Under the pieces are notes generated by a model. That model had not been told where the DNA came from and did no database searches. It was given only the letters and a program-made list of their open reading frames with translations. The translations under genes and the position numbers were made by a program. Positions 13,765 through 21,850 of a stretch of 27,175 bases of DNA are shown here, in pieces. The stretch comes from Terrirubrum sp051646285 (GTDB lineage Bacteria; Pseudomonadota; Alphaproteobacteria; Rhizobiales; Beijerinckiaceae): contig JBOFCU010000243.1 in NCBI GenBank assembly GCA_051646285.1, forward strand, positions 1 through 27,175, written 5' to 3'. The stretch's first letter is position 1, and each line of letters begins with the position of its first letter.

Positions 13765-15447
13765 TCACGCGGGCATCTGGTCTTCACGCAGCATCCGGCG
13801 CAGCACCTTGCCAACATTCGTTTTTGGCAATTCCGTCCGGAAAATAATGCGCTTCGGCACCTTGTAGGCGGTCATTTTGGTGCGGCAATAATCACGGATT
13901 TCCTGTTCCGTCACAGCCGGATCGCGTTTCACCACATGGGCCGCAACCGCCTCGCCGGTCTGATCATCAGGAATGCCGACAACGGCACATTCCAGAACGC
14001 CGGGATGAAGCGCCAGCACATCCTCGATTTCATTGGGATAAACATTGAATCCTGATACGAGGATCATGTCCTTCAGGCGGTCGACAATCTTGATTTCGCC
14101 ATTGGCATTCATGATGGCAATATCCCCGGTGCGGAAATAGCCATCAGCTGTCATGACCTTCGCCGTTTCGTCAGGGCGCTGCCAATACCCCGGCATCACC
14201 TGCGGACCGCGCGCACACAATTCCCCGGGTTCGCCAAATGGCGCATCACTGCCATCAGCACGGCGGATCACGATGTCGGTCGATGGCAATGGAAAGCCGA
14301 TGGTGCCGGAATATTCCTCAATAGACGTGCTGTTGGTTGTGAGGACAGGGGATGTTTCCGACAGGCCATAGCCTTCAATCAAAGCGCGGCCAGTCAATTC
14401 TTTCCAGCGCTTGGCGACACCTGATTGCAGCGCCATGCCGCCGGCAGAGGCCAGTGTCAGCCGTGAGAAATCAACCGTTTTGAATTCCGGGTGATTGAGA
14501 AGCGCGTTGTAGAGCGTGTTGACGCCGGAAAATGCGGTGAAGCGTGTGGATTTCAACGTTTTCACAAAGCCCGGAATATCGCGCGGGTTGGCAATCAGAA
14601 TACATTTCCCACCAATCGCCAGAAAGAAGAAACAGCAGCAGGTAAGGGCATAAATATGATAGAGTGGCAGAGCCGTAATGGCGGCCGGCTGCCCATCCGG
14701 CACGCTGGCCGCATCACGCAGCCACACGCTGACCTGTTCAAGATTGGCAGAGATATTGCTGTGTAGCAGCACAGCGCCTTTCGAGACGCCGGTTGTGCCG
14801 CCTGTATATTGCAGAAAGGCAATATCATCCGGTGATATCTGAACAGGATTAAAAGGGCGCGTTGCACCAGCCGCCAATGCCGCTTTCAATGGTGTGGCAC
14901 CCGCGATAGCGAACGGCTTCACCATTTTCTTGATATGGCGCGCAACAAAATTGACGATCACGCCCTTGACGCCCAGACCATCACCGACCGATGCGATGAT
15001 CACATCGCCCACAGGGGCCTCTTTCAGGGCCGCTTCCACCGTCGCGCCGAAATTTTCCAGAACAACAATGGCGCGCGCGCCGGAATCCTTCAACTGATGG
15101 ACAAGCTCGCGCGCTGTATAGAGCGGATTGACATTGACCACCGTGCAGCCAGCCAGCAGCGTGCCAAAAAGCACGATCGGATAAGCCATAATATTCGGCA
15201 TCATCAAGGCAACGCGGTCCCCTTTCTGAAATCCTTTTGATTGCAGATAGGAGGCAAAGGCGTTGGCCTGTTTTTCGATGTCTGCAAATGTCAGCGTCAC
15301 GCCAAGGCTCTCATAAGCCGGCTGGGCTGCATACTGTTTGCAACGGCTGCGGATCAAATCCGTCAGCGTGCCGACCCGGGCCATGTCTATGTCGGCTGGC
15401 ATTCCCGGCGGATAGGATGATAGCCAAGGTTTCGTGGTTGCAGACAT
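13765..15447 (-). CDS. fadD: Long-chain fatty-acid-CoA ligase (FadD-type)
   Basis: Activates fatty acids to acyl-CoA through an acyl-adenylate, at the inner face of the membrane. 560 residues, the normal FadD length. ANL-superfamily motifs are all present: the P-loop YTGGTTGVSKGA (214-225), YGLSETSP, the hinge region with YFRTGDIA, the fatty-acyl signature near DRLKDMILVSGFNVYPNEIE, and the catalytic lysine in PKTNVGKVLRR. The N-terminal MSATTKPWLSSYPPGMPADID is typical of alphaproteobacterial FadD. AGGAG lies just before the ATG. A 7-base inverted repeat overlaps the candidate promoter, so repression by a fatty-acid-responsive regulator is possible. Substrate chain length is inferred. Confidence 0.93.
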   Translation of the reverse strand: MSATTKPWLSSYPPGMPADIDMARVGTLTDLIRSRCKQYAAQPAYESLGVTLTFADIEKQANAFASYLQSKGFQKGDRVALMMPNIMAYPIVLFGTLLAGCTVVNVNPLYTARELVHQLKDSGARAIVVLENFGATVEAALKEAPVGDVIIASVGDGLGVKGVIVNFVARHIKKMVKPFAIAGATPLKAALAAGATRPFNPVQISPDDIAFLQYTGGTTGVSKGAVLLHSNISANLEQVSVWLRDAASVPDGQPAAITALPLYHIYALTCCCFFFLAIGGKCILIANPRDIPGFVKTLKSTRFTAFSGVNTLYNALLNHPEFKTVDFSRLTLASAGGMALQSGVAKRWKELTGRALIEGYGLSETSPVLTTNSTSIEEYSGTIGFPLPSTDIVIRRADGSDAPFGEPGELCARGPQVMPGYWQRPDETAKVMTADGYFRTGDIAIMNANGEIKIVDRLKDMILVSGFNVYPNEIEDVLALHPGVLECAVVGIPDDQTGEAVAAHVVKRDPAVTEQEIRDYCRTKMTAYKVPKRIIFRTELPKTNVGKVLRRMLREDQMPA

Positions 15448-15456
15448 GGCGGCTCC

Positions 15457-15480
15457 TCTGTTCTTTTATCTTTGAACAGA
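15457..15480. promoter_or_regulatory. Inverted repeat overlapping the candidate fadD promoter
   Basis: TCTGTTC (15457-15463) and GAACAGA (15474-15480) are perfect arms 10 bases apart. On the minus strand the segment contains TAAAAG as a -10 with TTGGCT 16 bases upstream, so the repeat covers the -10. Its inner end touches the AGGAG ribosome site. Operator-like; the regulator is unknown. Confidence 0.45.
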
Positions 15481-15552
15481 ACCTAGCCAATTCATTGCGC
15501 GAAACAAGGGATTCTGGTGGCCTGACCGCAATCTGGCCATTTGCTGTGCCTG

Positions 15553-15990
15553 TTATGGCACCGGCCGTATGGGCAGGCTCTCAGCAAGCCAGCCGCGTGT
15601 GGACATGTTGCCGGCCATGCCGCCTTTCACATCAATCACATGCGTGAAGCCATTTTTCAGCAGGGCCTCCTGCAAACTGCTGGACCGGTTGGCGGTCCGG
15701 CAAATCAGGGCCACCGGAAAATCAGCACTGCCTTTGCTTGCGGCGGCACGGGCCGCTTTCAATTTTTCGATGAACGCCCGTTCGGTCATGTCGAGCGTCA
15801 CGGCATGGGCCGCAACGCCGGTCTGGCGCCATTCGTCCGGCCGGCGGATGTCGACAAGCAACAGTTCGCCGCGCGCGGCCCGCTCATGGGCTTCGCGCGG
15901 CGTAATCGCAGCCACCGTTTCCTTGCAGCCAGCGAGCAGGCTCGCCACCGCAATCGTCACAGCAGGCATACAGGTACGCCGTGTCAGCAT
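15553..15990 (-). CDS. Rhodanese-domain lipoprotein
   Basis: A single rhodanese domain that may carry a persulfide on its cysteine in sulfur handling. With ATG 15990 (one base after the aminotransferase stop) it has 145 residues. Residues 1-22 are a lipoprotein signal with lipobox LLAGC (Cys22); a start at ATG 15969 would also keep the lipobox but lose the arginines. The active-site loop is CRTANR (97-102), of the usual six-residue length, within FPVALICRTANRSSSLQEAL. The domain ends with the conserved GFTHVIDVKGGMAGN. Frames open upstream as far as 16155 lie inside the aminotransferase gene and are not coding. It probably shares the aminotransferase transcript. The thiol acceptor is unknown. 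Confidence 0.82.
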   Translation of the reverse strand: MLTRRTCMPAVTIAVASLLAGCKETVAAITPREAHERAARGELLLVDIRRPDEWRQTGVAAHAVTLDMTERAFIEKLKAARAAASKGSADFPVALICRTANRSSSLQEALLKNGFTHVIDVKGGMAGNMSTRGWLAESLPIRPVP

Positions 15991-15991
15991 A

Positions 15992-17194
15992 TCAGCGCAG
16001 GGAGGCTGAAAAGCGCTGAATACGCCGGCAGGCTTCTTCCAGTTTTTCATCCGATGTTGCGTAGGAAATGCGGAAGTTGGGACCGAGCCCGAAAGATGAC
16101 CCATGCACGGCGGCCACCCCTTCTGTTTCCAGCAGAGCCAGCACATAATCTTCATCCGTGACGATCTTTTTGCCTTCCGGCGTCGTCTTGCCCATCAGAT
16201 CGGCGCAGGACGGGTAGACATAGAAGGCCCCTTCCGGCTTCGGGCATTTCAGGCCCGTGGTCTGGTTGAGCATGGATACCACGAGGTCGCGGCGGCGCTC
16301 GAACGCCTTCTTGAATTTTGGAATGCAATCCTGTGGCCCATTGAGGGCTTCCAGAGCAGCCCATTGGGAGATTGAGGATGTGCCCGAGGTTTGCTGGCCC
16401 TGCACCATGTCCATGGCATCAATCAGATGCTTCGGGCCTGCTGCGTAGCCGATACGCCAGCCCGTCATGGCATAGGCTTTCGACACGCCGTTCATGGTGA
16501 GCGTGCGTTCATACAAGCGCGGCTCGACCTCTGCGGGCGTGCAGAATTTGAAATCGCCGTAGGTCAGGTGCTCATACATATCATCCGTGAGCACCCAGAC
16601 ATGGGGGTGCTTCAGGAGCACATCTGTGAGCGCCTTCATTTCGGCCCAGGTGTAAGCCGCGCCCGATGGGTTTGACGGGCAGTTGAGGATCAGCCACTTC
16701 GTTTTCGGTGTGATGGCTTTTTCCAGATCCTCCGGCTGGAGCTTGAAATTGTTTTTCTGATACGCCGTGGTGATCACGGCGGTGCCGCCGCACAGGGCCA
16801 CCATCTCCGGGTAACTGACCCAATAGGGTGCCACACAGATCACTTCATCGCCGGGGTTCAGGGTCGCCAGCAGGGCGTTGTAGATGACGTGCTTGCCGCC
16901 GGTCGAAACGATGGTCTGGTTCCACTTGTAATCGAGATTGTTCTCGCGCTTGAACTTGGCGGCGACCGCCTCACGCAGCGGCTGGATGCCGGCTACGGGC
17001 GTGTATTTCGTCTCGCCCTTGCGGATCGCTGCAATCGCTGCTTCCTTGATGTTGTCGGGCGTATCAAAATCCGGTTCGCCGACGGATAGCGAGATCACAT
17101 CTTTGCCTGTGGCTTTTAGATCGCGCGCCTTCTGCGTGAGGACGATGGTGGCGGACGGCTTCACGCGCTTCAGCGCATCGGCAAGGAAGGCCAT
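15992..17194 (-). CDS. aspC: PLP-dependent aspartate aminotransferase (class I, subgroup I-gamma)
   Basis: Transfers the amino group between aspartate and 2-oxoglutarate; close relatives in alphaproteobacteria also act on prephenate. ATG 17194 yields 400 residues starting MAFLADALKRVKPSATI, the standard start for this family; GGAG lies about 10 bases upstream. The open frame reaching 17437 adds low-quality sequence that overlaps a divergent gene. Conserved parts are ISLSVGEPDFDTPDNIKEA, GETKYTPVAGIQPLREA, NCPSNPSGA, LTDDMYEHLTYG, the PLP lysine in NGVSKAYAMTGWRIGYAAGP, and the C-terminal FRISYATSDEKLEEA. Transcribed away from the dehalogenase-like gene across a 154-base gap that holds nothing I can name. 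Symbol by function; aatA is also used. Confidence 0.93.
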   Translation of the reverse strand: MAFLADALKRVKPSATIVLTQKARDLKATGKDVISLSVGEPDFDTPDNIKEAAIAAIRKGETKYTPVAGIQPLREAVAAKFKRENNLDYKWNQTIVSTGGKHVIYNALLATLNPGDEVICVAPYWVSYPEMVALCGGTAVITTAYQKNNFKLQPEDLEKAITPKTKWLILNCPSNPSGAAYTWAEMKALTDVLLKHPHVWVLTDDMYEHLTYGDFKFCTPAEVEPRLYERTLTMNGVSKAYAMTGWRIGYAAGPKHLIDAMDMVQGQQTSGTSSISQWAALEALNGPQDCIPKFKKAFERRRDLVVSMLNQTTGLKCPKPEGAFYVYPSCADLMGKTTPEGKKIVTDEDYVLALLETEGVAAVHGSSFGLGPNFRISYATSDEKLEEACRRIQRFSASLR

Positions 17195-17348
17195 GACGGC
17201 AAGGCTCCGGTTGGATGATCGGGAATGGCCATCAAAGGCCGCGCTGTTTGTAAGGGGCAGACGCGGTGAAGGCAATTCTGCTTTGCTGATGGCTGCCATG
17301 AATATGCGGGGCTCTTGACGCGGCTGCGCTTTCCGGGACGCATAAGGC

Positions 17349-18248
17349 ATGGCTCTGTCGTCGCGTATTGATATTCTCTTTCCCGGTTTTGCTGTGCGCG
17401 ATGTGCCTGTATCGGGCGCGACGATTCGCGTGCGCACGGGCGGGCAGGGGCCGGCGCTGCTGCTGCTGCATGGTTATCCACAGACTCATGCGATGTGGCA
17501 CCGGGTTGCGCCCCGGCTGGCGCAGCGGTTCAGCGTGGTCTGCGCCGACCTGCGCGGTTATGGCGATTCTTCCAAACCGCCATCAGCGCCGGATCATGCG
17601 CCCTATGCCAAGCGGGCCATGGCGCAGGATATGGCTGAGGTCATGCAGGCGCTCGGACACGAGACATTTTTTGTCGGGGGGCATGACAGGGGTGCGCGCG
17701 TTGCTCACCGGCTTGGCCTCGATCACGCACCGCGCGTGAAAAAAATGGCGCTGCTCGATATCGCGCCAACGCGGGAAATGTATCGTGACACCGGGGATGA
17801 TTTCGCGCGGCGCTACTGGCACTGGTTTTTTCTGATCCAGCCCGCGCCGCTGCCAGAGAAACTGATTGCGGCTGACCCGGATTTTTACTGGACAAGCCGG
17901 CGTCCGGCGGACATGCAGTATTTTCATCCCGATGCGCTGGCCGATTACCTGCGCTGTTTCCGCGATCGCGCCGCCATTCATGCCAGTTGTGAGGATTACC
18001 GTGCGGGCGCGACCATCGACATTGCCCATGATAATGCGGATGGGGATCAAAAACTGCCATGCCCGCTGCTGGTGATGTGGGGCGCGCATGGTGCCATCGA
18101 AGCATGCTTTGATACGCTTGCCCTGTGGCGTGAGCGGGCCGCTGATGTGCGCGGACAAGCGCTGCCCGGCGGGCATTATCTGGCGGAACAATTGCCGGAG
18201 CGTGTGGCAACAGAATTTGAAAACTTCTTCAAGGATGAAAAACCATGA
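17349..18248 (+). CDS. Alpha/beta hydrolase, fluoroacetate/haloacetate dehalogenase-like
   Basis: Probably hydrolyses a 2-haloacetate to glycolate and halide in the cytoplasm, or a related ester. The 299 residues keep the residues known from Rhodopseudomonas fluoroacetate dehalogenase: nucleophile Asp113 in GGHDRGARV with carboxylate-binding Arg114 and Arg117, acid Asp137 (LLDIAPT), halide-pocket His158-Trp159 (RYWHWFF) and Tyr217 (EDYRAG), and base His276 in GGHYLAEQLPE. Spacing differs from that enzyme by only a few residues. The oxyanion motif HGYPQTH is at 41-47. The start has AAGG just upstream. The stop overlaps the next start (ATGA), so it is translationally coupled to a hydroxy-acid dehydrogenase. 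Epoxide hydrolases share the fold but need two lid tyrosines. Confidence 0.82.
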   Translation: MALSSRIDILFPGFAVRDVPVSGATIRVRTGGQGPALLLLHGYPQTHAMWHRVAPRLAQRFSVVCADLRGYGDSSKPPSAPDHAPYAKRAMAQDMAEVMQALGHETFFVGGHDRGARVAHRLGLDHAPRVKKMALLDIAPTREMYRDTGDDFARRYWHWFFLIQPAPLPEKLIAADPDFYWTSRRPADMQYFHPDALADYLRCFRDRAAIHASCEDYRAGATIDIAHDNADGDQKLPCPLLVMWGAHGAIEACFDTLALWRERAADVRGQALPGGHYLAEQLPERVATEFENFFKDEKP

Positions 18249-19324
18249 GTCAGACCACCAATCGCAAATACCGGATCGCCGTTATCGCAGGCGATGGTAT
18301 CGGAAAGGAAACAGTGCCGGAGGGCCTGCGTGCGCTTGAGAAAGCCGCGTCCCGCTTTGGTTTTTCGCTGGAGCTCGATACGTTTGATTTCTCTTCCTAT
18401 GATTATTATGAAAAACACGGCCGCATGATGCCGGAGGACTGGAAGGAGCAGATCGGCCAGCATGATGCGATTTTCTTCGGTGCTGTGGGGTGGCCAGCTA
18501 AAATTCCCGATCATGTCTCGCTCTGGAATTCGCTGATCCTGTTTCGCCGCGAGTTCGACCAATATGTGAACCTCCGGCCCGTCAAACTCATGCCCGGCGT
18601 GCCAGCCCCGCTCGCCAACCGAAAATCCGGTGATATTGATTTTTTTGTCGTGCGCGAAAATACTGAAGGCGAATATTCATCCGTTGGCGGCCGCATGTTT
18701 GCAGGCACCGACCGGGAATTCGTGGTGCAAGAATCCGTGTTCACGCGTCATGGCACCGACCGCATTCTGAAATTCGCGTTTGATCTGGCGCGCAAGCGCC
18801 CGCGCAAGCATGTGACATCCGCGACAAAATCCAATGGCATTGCGATCACCATGCCCTATTGGGATGAGCGGGTGAAAGAAGTGGCGAAGCATTATCCGGA
18901 TGTGACATGGGACCAGTATCACATTGATATTCTCACCGCGCATTTTGTGCTGAACCCTGACAGGTTTGACGTGGTTGTCGCCTCGAATTTGTTCGGTGAT
19001 ATCCTGTCTGATCTTGGCCCGGCCTGCACCGGAACCATCGGCATCGCGCCATCGGGCAATATCAATCCGGAGCGCAATTTTCCGTCACTGTTCGAGCCGG
19101 TGCATGGGTCGGCACCCGATATTGCAGGCCAAGGTATCGCCAACCCCATCGGCCAGATCTGGTCGGCGGCGCTGATGCTTGATCATCTCGGCGAGGCAGA
19201 GGCCTCCGCTGCCATCGTCTCGGCCATTGAGCGGACGCTGGCATCATCGGCACCACGCACACGAGATATTGGCGGCAAGGCCGGCACGGTAGAGTCTGGC
19301 AAGGCTATTGTTGCTGAAATCTAA
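18245..19324 (+). CDS. ttuC: Tartrate / D-malate dehydrogenase-decarboxylase (TtuC/DmlA type)
   Basis: NAD-dependent beta-decarboxylating dehydrogenase related to isocitrate and 3-isopropylmalate dehydrogenases, acting on D-malate, tartrate or similar 2-hydroxy acids. 359 residues. Typical parts are IAVIAGDGIGKETVPEGLR, GAVGWPAKIPDHVSLWNSL (the TtuC/DmlA form, with LWNSLILFRREFDQYVNLRPV), VVRENTEGEYSS, the metal/catalytic region KSNG with HIDILTAHFV, ASNLFGDILSD with two acidic ligands, and EPVHGSAPDIAGQGIANP. It starts inside the hydrolase stop, so both proteins come from one message. It ends four bases into a convergent gene. Which acid is the true substrate cannot be read from sequence. 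Confidence 0.9.
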   Translation: MSQTTNRKYRIAVIAGDGIGKETVPEGLRALEKAASRFGFSLELDTFDFSSYDYYEKHGRMMPEDWKEQIGQHDAIFFGAVGWPAKIPDHVSLWNSLILFRREFDQYVNLRPVKLMPGVPAPLANRKSGDIDFFVVRENTEGEYSSVGGRMFAGTDREFVVQESVFTRHGTDRILKFAFDLARKRPRKHVTSATKSNGIAITMPYWDERVKEVAKHYPDVTWDQYHIDILTAHFVLNPDRFDVVVASNLFGDILSDLGPACTGTIGIAPSGNINPERNFPSLFEPVHGSAPDIAGQGIANPIGQIWSAALMLDHLGEAEASAAIVSAIERTLASSAPRTRDIGGKAGTVESGKAIVAEI

Positions 19325-19785
19325 AGCCAGCGCCGCACCTGGGCGCGATAGGCGGCAAATTCCTGCGGGAATTTCGCCGCCAGCACCCGCTCTTCCGGCA
19401 TGATCTGGAAACGGGTGATGTAAGCCACGAAGGCAGGAACCGCGACCATTCCTGCCCAATGGCCAAGCCATAGCGTAAAGGCGGCCAGCAAGAGAGCTTG
19501 GCCAACATACATCGGATTGCGGCTGAAGCGGTAAAGACCGCTGGTAACCAGAGCGGAACTGCGCGCCGGGCGCATGGGATGGACAGTTGTCCGTGCCACA
19601 ACAAAGCGCCAGAGGGCTGCGGCTTCAATAGCCAGCCCGGTTAAGGCGATGATCACTGCCAGTATCGTGCGTGCGGTCTGGCCGCCAGCATACGCGGCCG
19701 GCCAGACACAGCTGGCACTCCAGGTGAGGAGGGCGCCCATGGCCATGATCAGCGGCGGGGGAATTTTGAGCTCAAGCCAGTGCAT
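19321..19785 (-). CDS. Isoprenylcysteine carboxyl methyltransferase-like membrane protein
   Basis: Member of the ICMT/PEMT-like integral membrane methyltransferase group; bacterial members methylate unknown lipophilic substrates. ATG 19785 (MHWLELKIPPPLIM) gives 154 residues with about four membrane helices (near 14-30, 40-60, 92-108, 110-130). The SAM-binding signature is at 83-91 and onward: LYRFSRNPMYVGQALLL, then MPEERVLAAKFPQEFAAYRAQVRRWL, where the E-E pair and the F-x-x-Y pattern are diagnostic. It converges on the tartrate dehydrogenase gene with a four-base overlap of the stop regions. No obvious substrate gene is nearby. Confidence 0.82.
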   Translation of the reverse strand: MHWLELKIPPPLIMAMGALLTWSASCVWPAAYAGGQTARTILAVIIALTGLAIEAAALWRFVVARTTVHPMRPARSSALVTSGLYRFSRNPMYVGQALLLAAFTLWLGHWAGMVAVPAFVAYITRFQIMPEERVLAAKFPQEFAAYRAQVRRWL

Positions 19786-19913
19786 TGTGGATGGTTTCCA
19801 AGAAGACATACGGGCATTTGACGGCAAACCGCCGGTAATTGTCTGGCAGTTGCCAATTCCTGTTCAAGGCTTTAACCGCTGGCAAGGCAGAACAATGACA
19901 TTGGGACGGACAC

Positions 19914-20654
19914 ATGACGCTCGATAGCGGCACAATGATACAGTTGTTGCAGATTATCTGGATTGATCTGCTGCTTTCCGGCGACAATGCGGTGGTGATC
20001 GCGCTTGCTGTGCGCAACCTGCCAGATCACCAGCGGCGCACCGGCATCCTGCTCGGCACCGCTGCAGCCATCGGCCTTCGTCTGCTGTTTGCCATCGTCG
20101 TCAGCTATCTGATGTCGGTTCCGTTCCTCAAGGTGGTCGGCGCTTTGCTGCTGCTCTGGATCGCCGTGAAGATGCTCAGCGAGGAAGATACCCATGGCGA
20201 CGTGAAAGCCGGCTCGACGATGTTTGATGCGGTCAAAACCATCGCAATCGCCGATGCCGTGATGAGCCTCGACAATGTTTTGGCCGTGTCAGCTGCCGCC
20301 CATGGCAACATTTACATGTTCGGCTTCGGCATTCTGCTCTCGATCCCGATCATCATTTTCGGGTCGTCCGTTGTTCTGAAACTTCTCACCAACTATCCGA
20401 TTCTGGTTTGGGCCGGGGCGGCGCTGCTGGGCTGGATTGCCGGTGAAATGCTGGTCAGCGATCCGTGGGTGCTGAATTGGCTCAAGGCCAATGCGCCGGA
20501 CTACATCAAGGCTGTTTCCACGGATGTCAGCCCGACCGGGACCATTGTGGTCTCGTGGATCAAATATACCGCTGCCGCGATTGGAGCTGCACTTGTGCTG
20601 ATTATCGGGCGGCTGATGATGCGCGGCGATGGTGATGTCAGCACGCCGCACTAA
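19914..20654 (+). CDS. TerC/YjbE-family integral membrane protein
   Basis: A multi-pass membrane protein of the TerC superfamily; characterised members export manganese or help metal loading of exported proteins. 246 residues with about seven membrane helices. Family hallmarks are the acidic membrane motifs LLLSGDNAVVIALA (21-34) and AVMSLDNVLAVSAAA (near 116-130), which likely bind the cation. A linker EEDTHGDVKAG separates the two halves. No clear yybP-ykoY manganese riboswitch could be recognised in the 128-base gap upstream. The gene ends 77 bases before a strong terminator. Confidence 0.9.
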   Translation: MTLDSGTMIQLLQIIWIDLLLSGDNAVVIALAVRNLPDHQRRTGILLGTAAAIGLRLLFAIVVSYLMSVPFLKVVGALLLLWIAVKMLSEEDTHGDVKAGSTMFDAVKTIAIADAVMSLDNVLAVSAAAHGNIYMFGFGILLSIPIIIFGSSVVLKLLTNYPILVWAGAALLGWIAGEMLVSDPWVLNWLKANAPDYIKAVSTDVSPTGTIVVSWIKYTAAAIGAALVLIIGRLMMRGDGDVSTPH

Positions 20655-20730
20655 ACAGCGTGCCAGCATTCCAGCGCATGGCGGTTAGCCGCAGGCTGCA
20701 TTGACAACACGGCCTGCAGCATGAAACGAG

Positions 20731-20758
20731 CGGCGGACTTTGGTCCGCCGTTTTTTTT
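20731..20758 (+). terminator. Rho-independent terminator after the TerC-like gene
   Basis: The stem CGGCGGAC (20731-20738) / GTCCGCCG (20743-20750) has a TTTG loop and eight Ts. It lies within the frame open upstream of azlC, supporting the later azlC start. Confidence 0.92.
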
Positions 20759-20801
20759 GGGTCCGCCGTTTTCAGGATGGCCTCTGTCTTTTGGGTCCGC
20801 C
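20739..20801 (+). repeat. Three direct copies of TTTGG(G)TCCGCC between terminator and azlC
   Basis: TTTGGTCCGCC (20739-20749) forms the terminator's right arm. TTTTGGGTCCGCC recurs at 20755-20767 and 20789-20801, the last just before the azlC start. All three can pair with the single GGCGGAC on the left. Confidence 0.6.
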
Positions 20802-20807
20802 TTCTTT

Positions 20808-21536
20808 ATGTCTGACGCAACACCTTCATCAGCCAACCGCCCAACCCGTGCCGGCTTCTGGCACGGTGTGGCGCTGTCGTGGGTTTTTGTGCCGGGCTCG
20901 TTCTTTTTTGGTGTCGCCATCGGGTCGCTGGCGGCGCAAAAAGGCCTTTCATTAGCGGAAACATTGCTGATGACCGGGCTGCTCTATGCCGGTTCATCGC
21001 AATTTGTTGCGCTGGAGGCATGGCAGTCGCAATGGACAGCGATTGATATGGCCGTGGTGATTGCTGCCGTCGGCATCGTCAATTCGCGCATGTTCCTGAT
21101 GAGCGCTGCCTTGCAGCCGTGGCTGCGTGGGCTGCCGCCGGGCTATGTTTACAGCCAGCATTTTTTCCTGACCGATGCGAATTACATCGGTGCTGTACGC
21201 TACCGCGAGAATGGCGGGCAGGATCCGGCTGTTCTTCTCGGCATCGGTGTTGCGCTGTGGATCAACTGGACATTATCGGTCATCCCCGGCTATCTCCTCG
21301 GCGCGGTTGTCGCTGATCAGAAAAAATACGCGATTGATCTGATCATGCCGGTGTATTTTGCCGCGCTTGGTGTGCCGCTCTGGAAAAGCCATGTGCAAAC
21401 CCGGTCTTGGCTGGTGGCCGGTGCAACGGCGCTGGGCTTTTATTATTTTGTGCCGGGCTACTGGTATCTCATTTGTGGTGCGCTGGCCGGCATTACATGG
21501 GCAGCCTTCGAGCCGGATGTGGAACCGGCGGCATGA
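20808..21536 (+). CDS. azlC: AzlC-family branched-chain amino acid exporter, large subunit
   Basis: With AzlD it exports branched-chain amino acids or analogues across the inner membrane. ATG 20808 (MSDATPSSANRPT) gives 242 residues; the earlier ATG 20721 would place a terminator hairpin inside the gene. Family features are FFFGVAIGSLAAQKGLSLAE, LLMTGLLYAGSSQFVALE, GIVNSRMFLMSAAL and the YSQHFFLTDANY segment, with about six to seven membrane helices. There is no strong ribosome site before 20808, so translation may be weak or controlled. The stop overlaps the azlD start (ATGA). Confidence 0.9.
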   Translation: MSDATPSSANRPTRAGFWHGVALSWVFVPGSFFFGVAIGSLAAQKGLSLAETLLMTGLLYAGSSQFVALEAWQSQWTAIDMAVVIAAVGIVNSRMFLMSAALQPWLRGLPPGYVYSQHFFLTDANYIGAVRYRENGGQDPAVLLGIGVALWINWTLSVIPGYLLGAVVADQKKYAIDLIMPVYFAALGVPLWKSHVQTRSWLVAGATALGFYYFVPGYWYLICGALAGITWAAFEPDVEPAA

Positions 21537-21850
21537 ATGATTTATGGTCGGTTTCGCCAGCAACGCTGACGGTCATTCTGCTTGCGACCGCTGTGACCTA
21601 TTTGTGCCGTGCCGGCGGCCATTTCGTTGTGAGTTTTTTCAAGCCGTCGCGGCGGGTTGAAAAAGCGCTGGCGGCCTTGCCGGGCTGCATCATCGTTTCC
21701 ATCGTTCTGCCCATTGTCGCGCGCACGGGCGTTGTTGCTGCATGTGCTGTCATTGCCGCCATAGTTGCCATGGCGCTGCGGCGCAGTGAAATTCTTGCCT
21801 TGTGCGCGGGCATGGTTGTGGCCATCGGCCTGCGCACGGCAGGCTTCTAG
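21533..21850 (+). CDS. azlD: AzlD-family branched-chain amino acid exporter, small subunit
   Basis: Small partner of AzlC. 105 residues with three to four membrane helices. The conserved opening VTYLCRAGGHFVVSFF and the turn ALAALPGCIIVSIVLPIVAR fit AzlD. The start lies inside the azlC stop, and its own stop overlaps the convergent phosphatase gene by four bases. Frames open back to 21407 lie inside azlC and are not coding. Confidence 0.88.
   Translation: MNDLWSVSPATLTVILLATAVTYLCRAGGHFVVSFFKPSRRVEKALAALPGCIIVSIVLPIVARTGVVAACAVIAAIVAMALRRSEILALCAGMVVAIGLRTAGF

Noticed and set aside
15991..16155. N-terminal extension of the rhodanese protein
   Set aside because: It lies inside the aminotransferase gene and would bury the lipoprotein signal.
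17195..17437. N-terminal extension of the aspartate aminotransferase
   Set aside because: It overlaps the divergent hydrolase gene and lacks family similarity; MAFLADAL is the usual start.
19786..19913. Possible yybP-ykoY manganese riboswitch before the TerC-like gene
   Set aside because: The expected conserved core could not be found in this short gap.
20721..20807. N-terminal extension of AzlC
   Set aside because: It contains a strong rho-independent terminator and is Pro/Phe-rich, unlike AzlC proteins.
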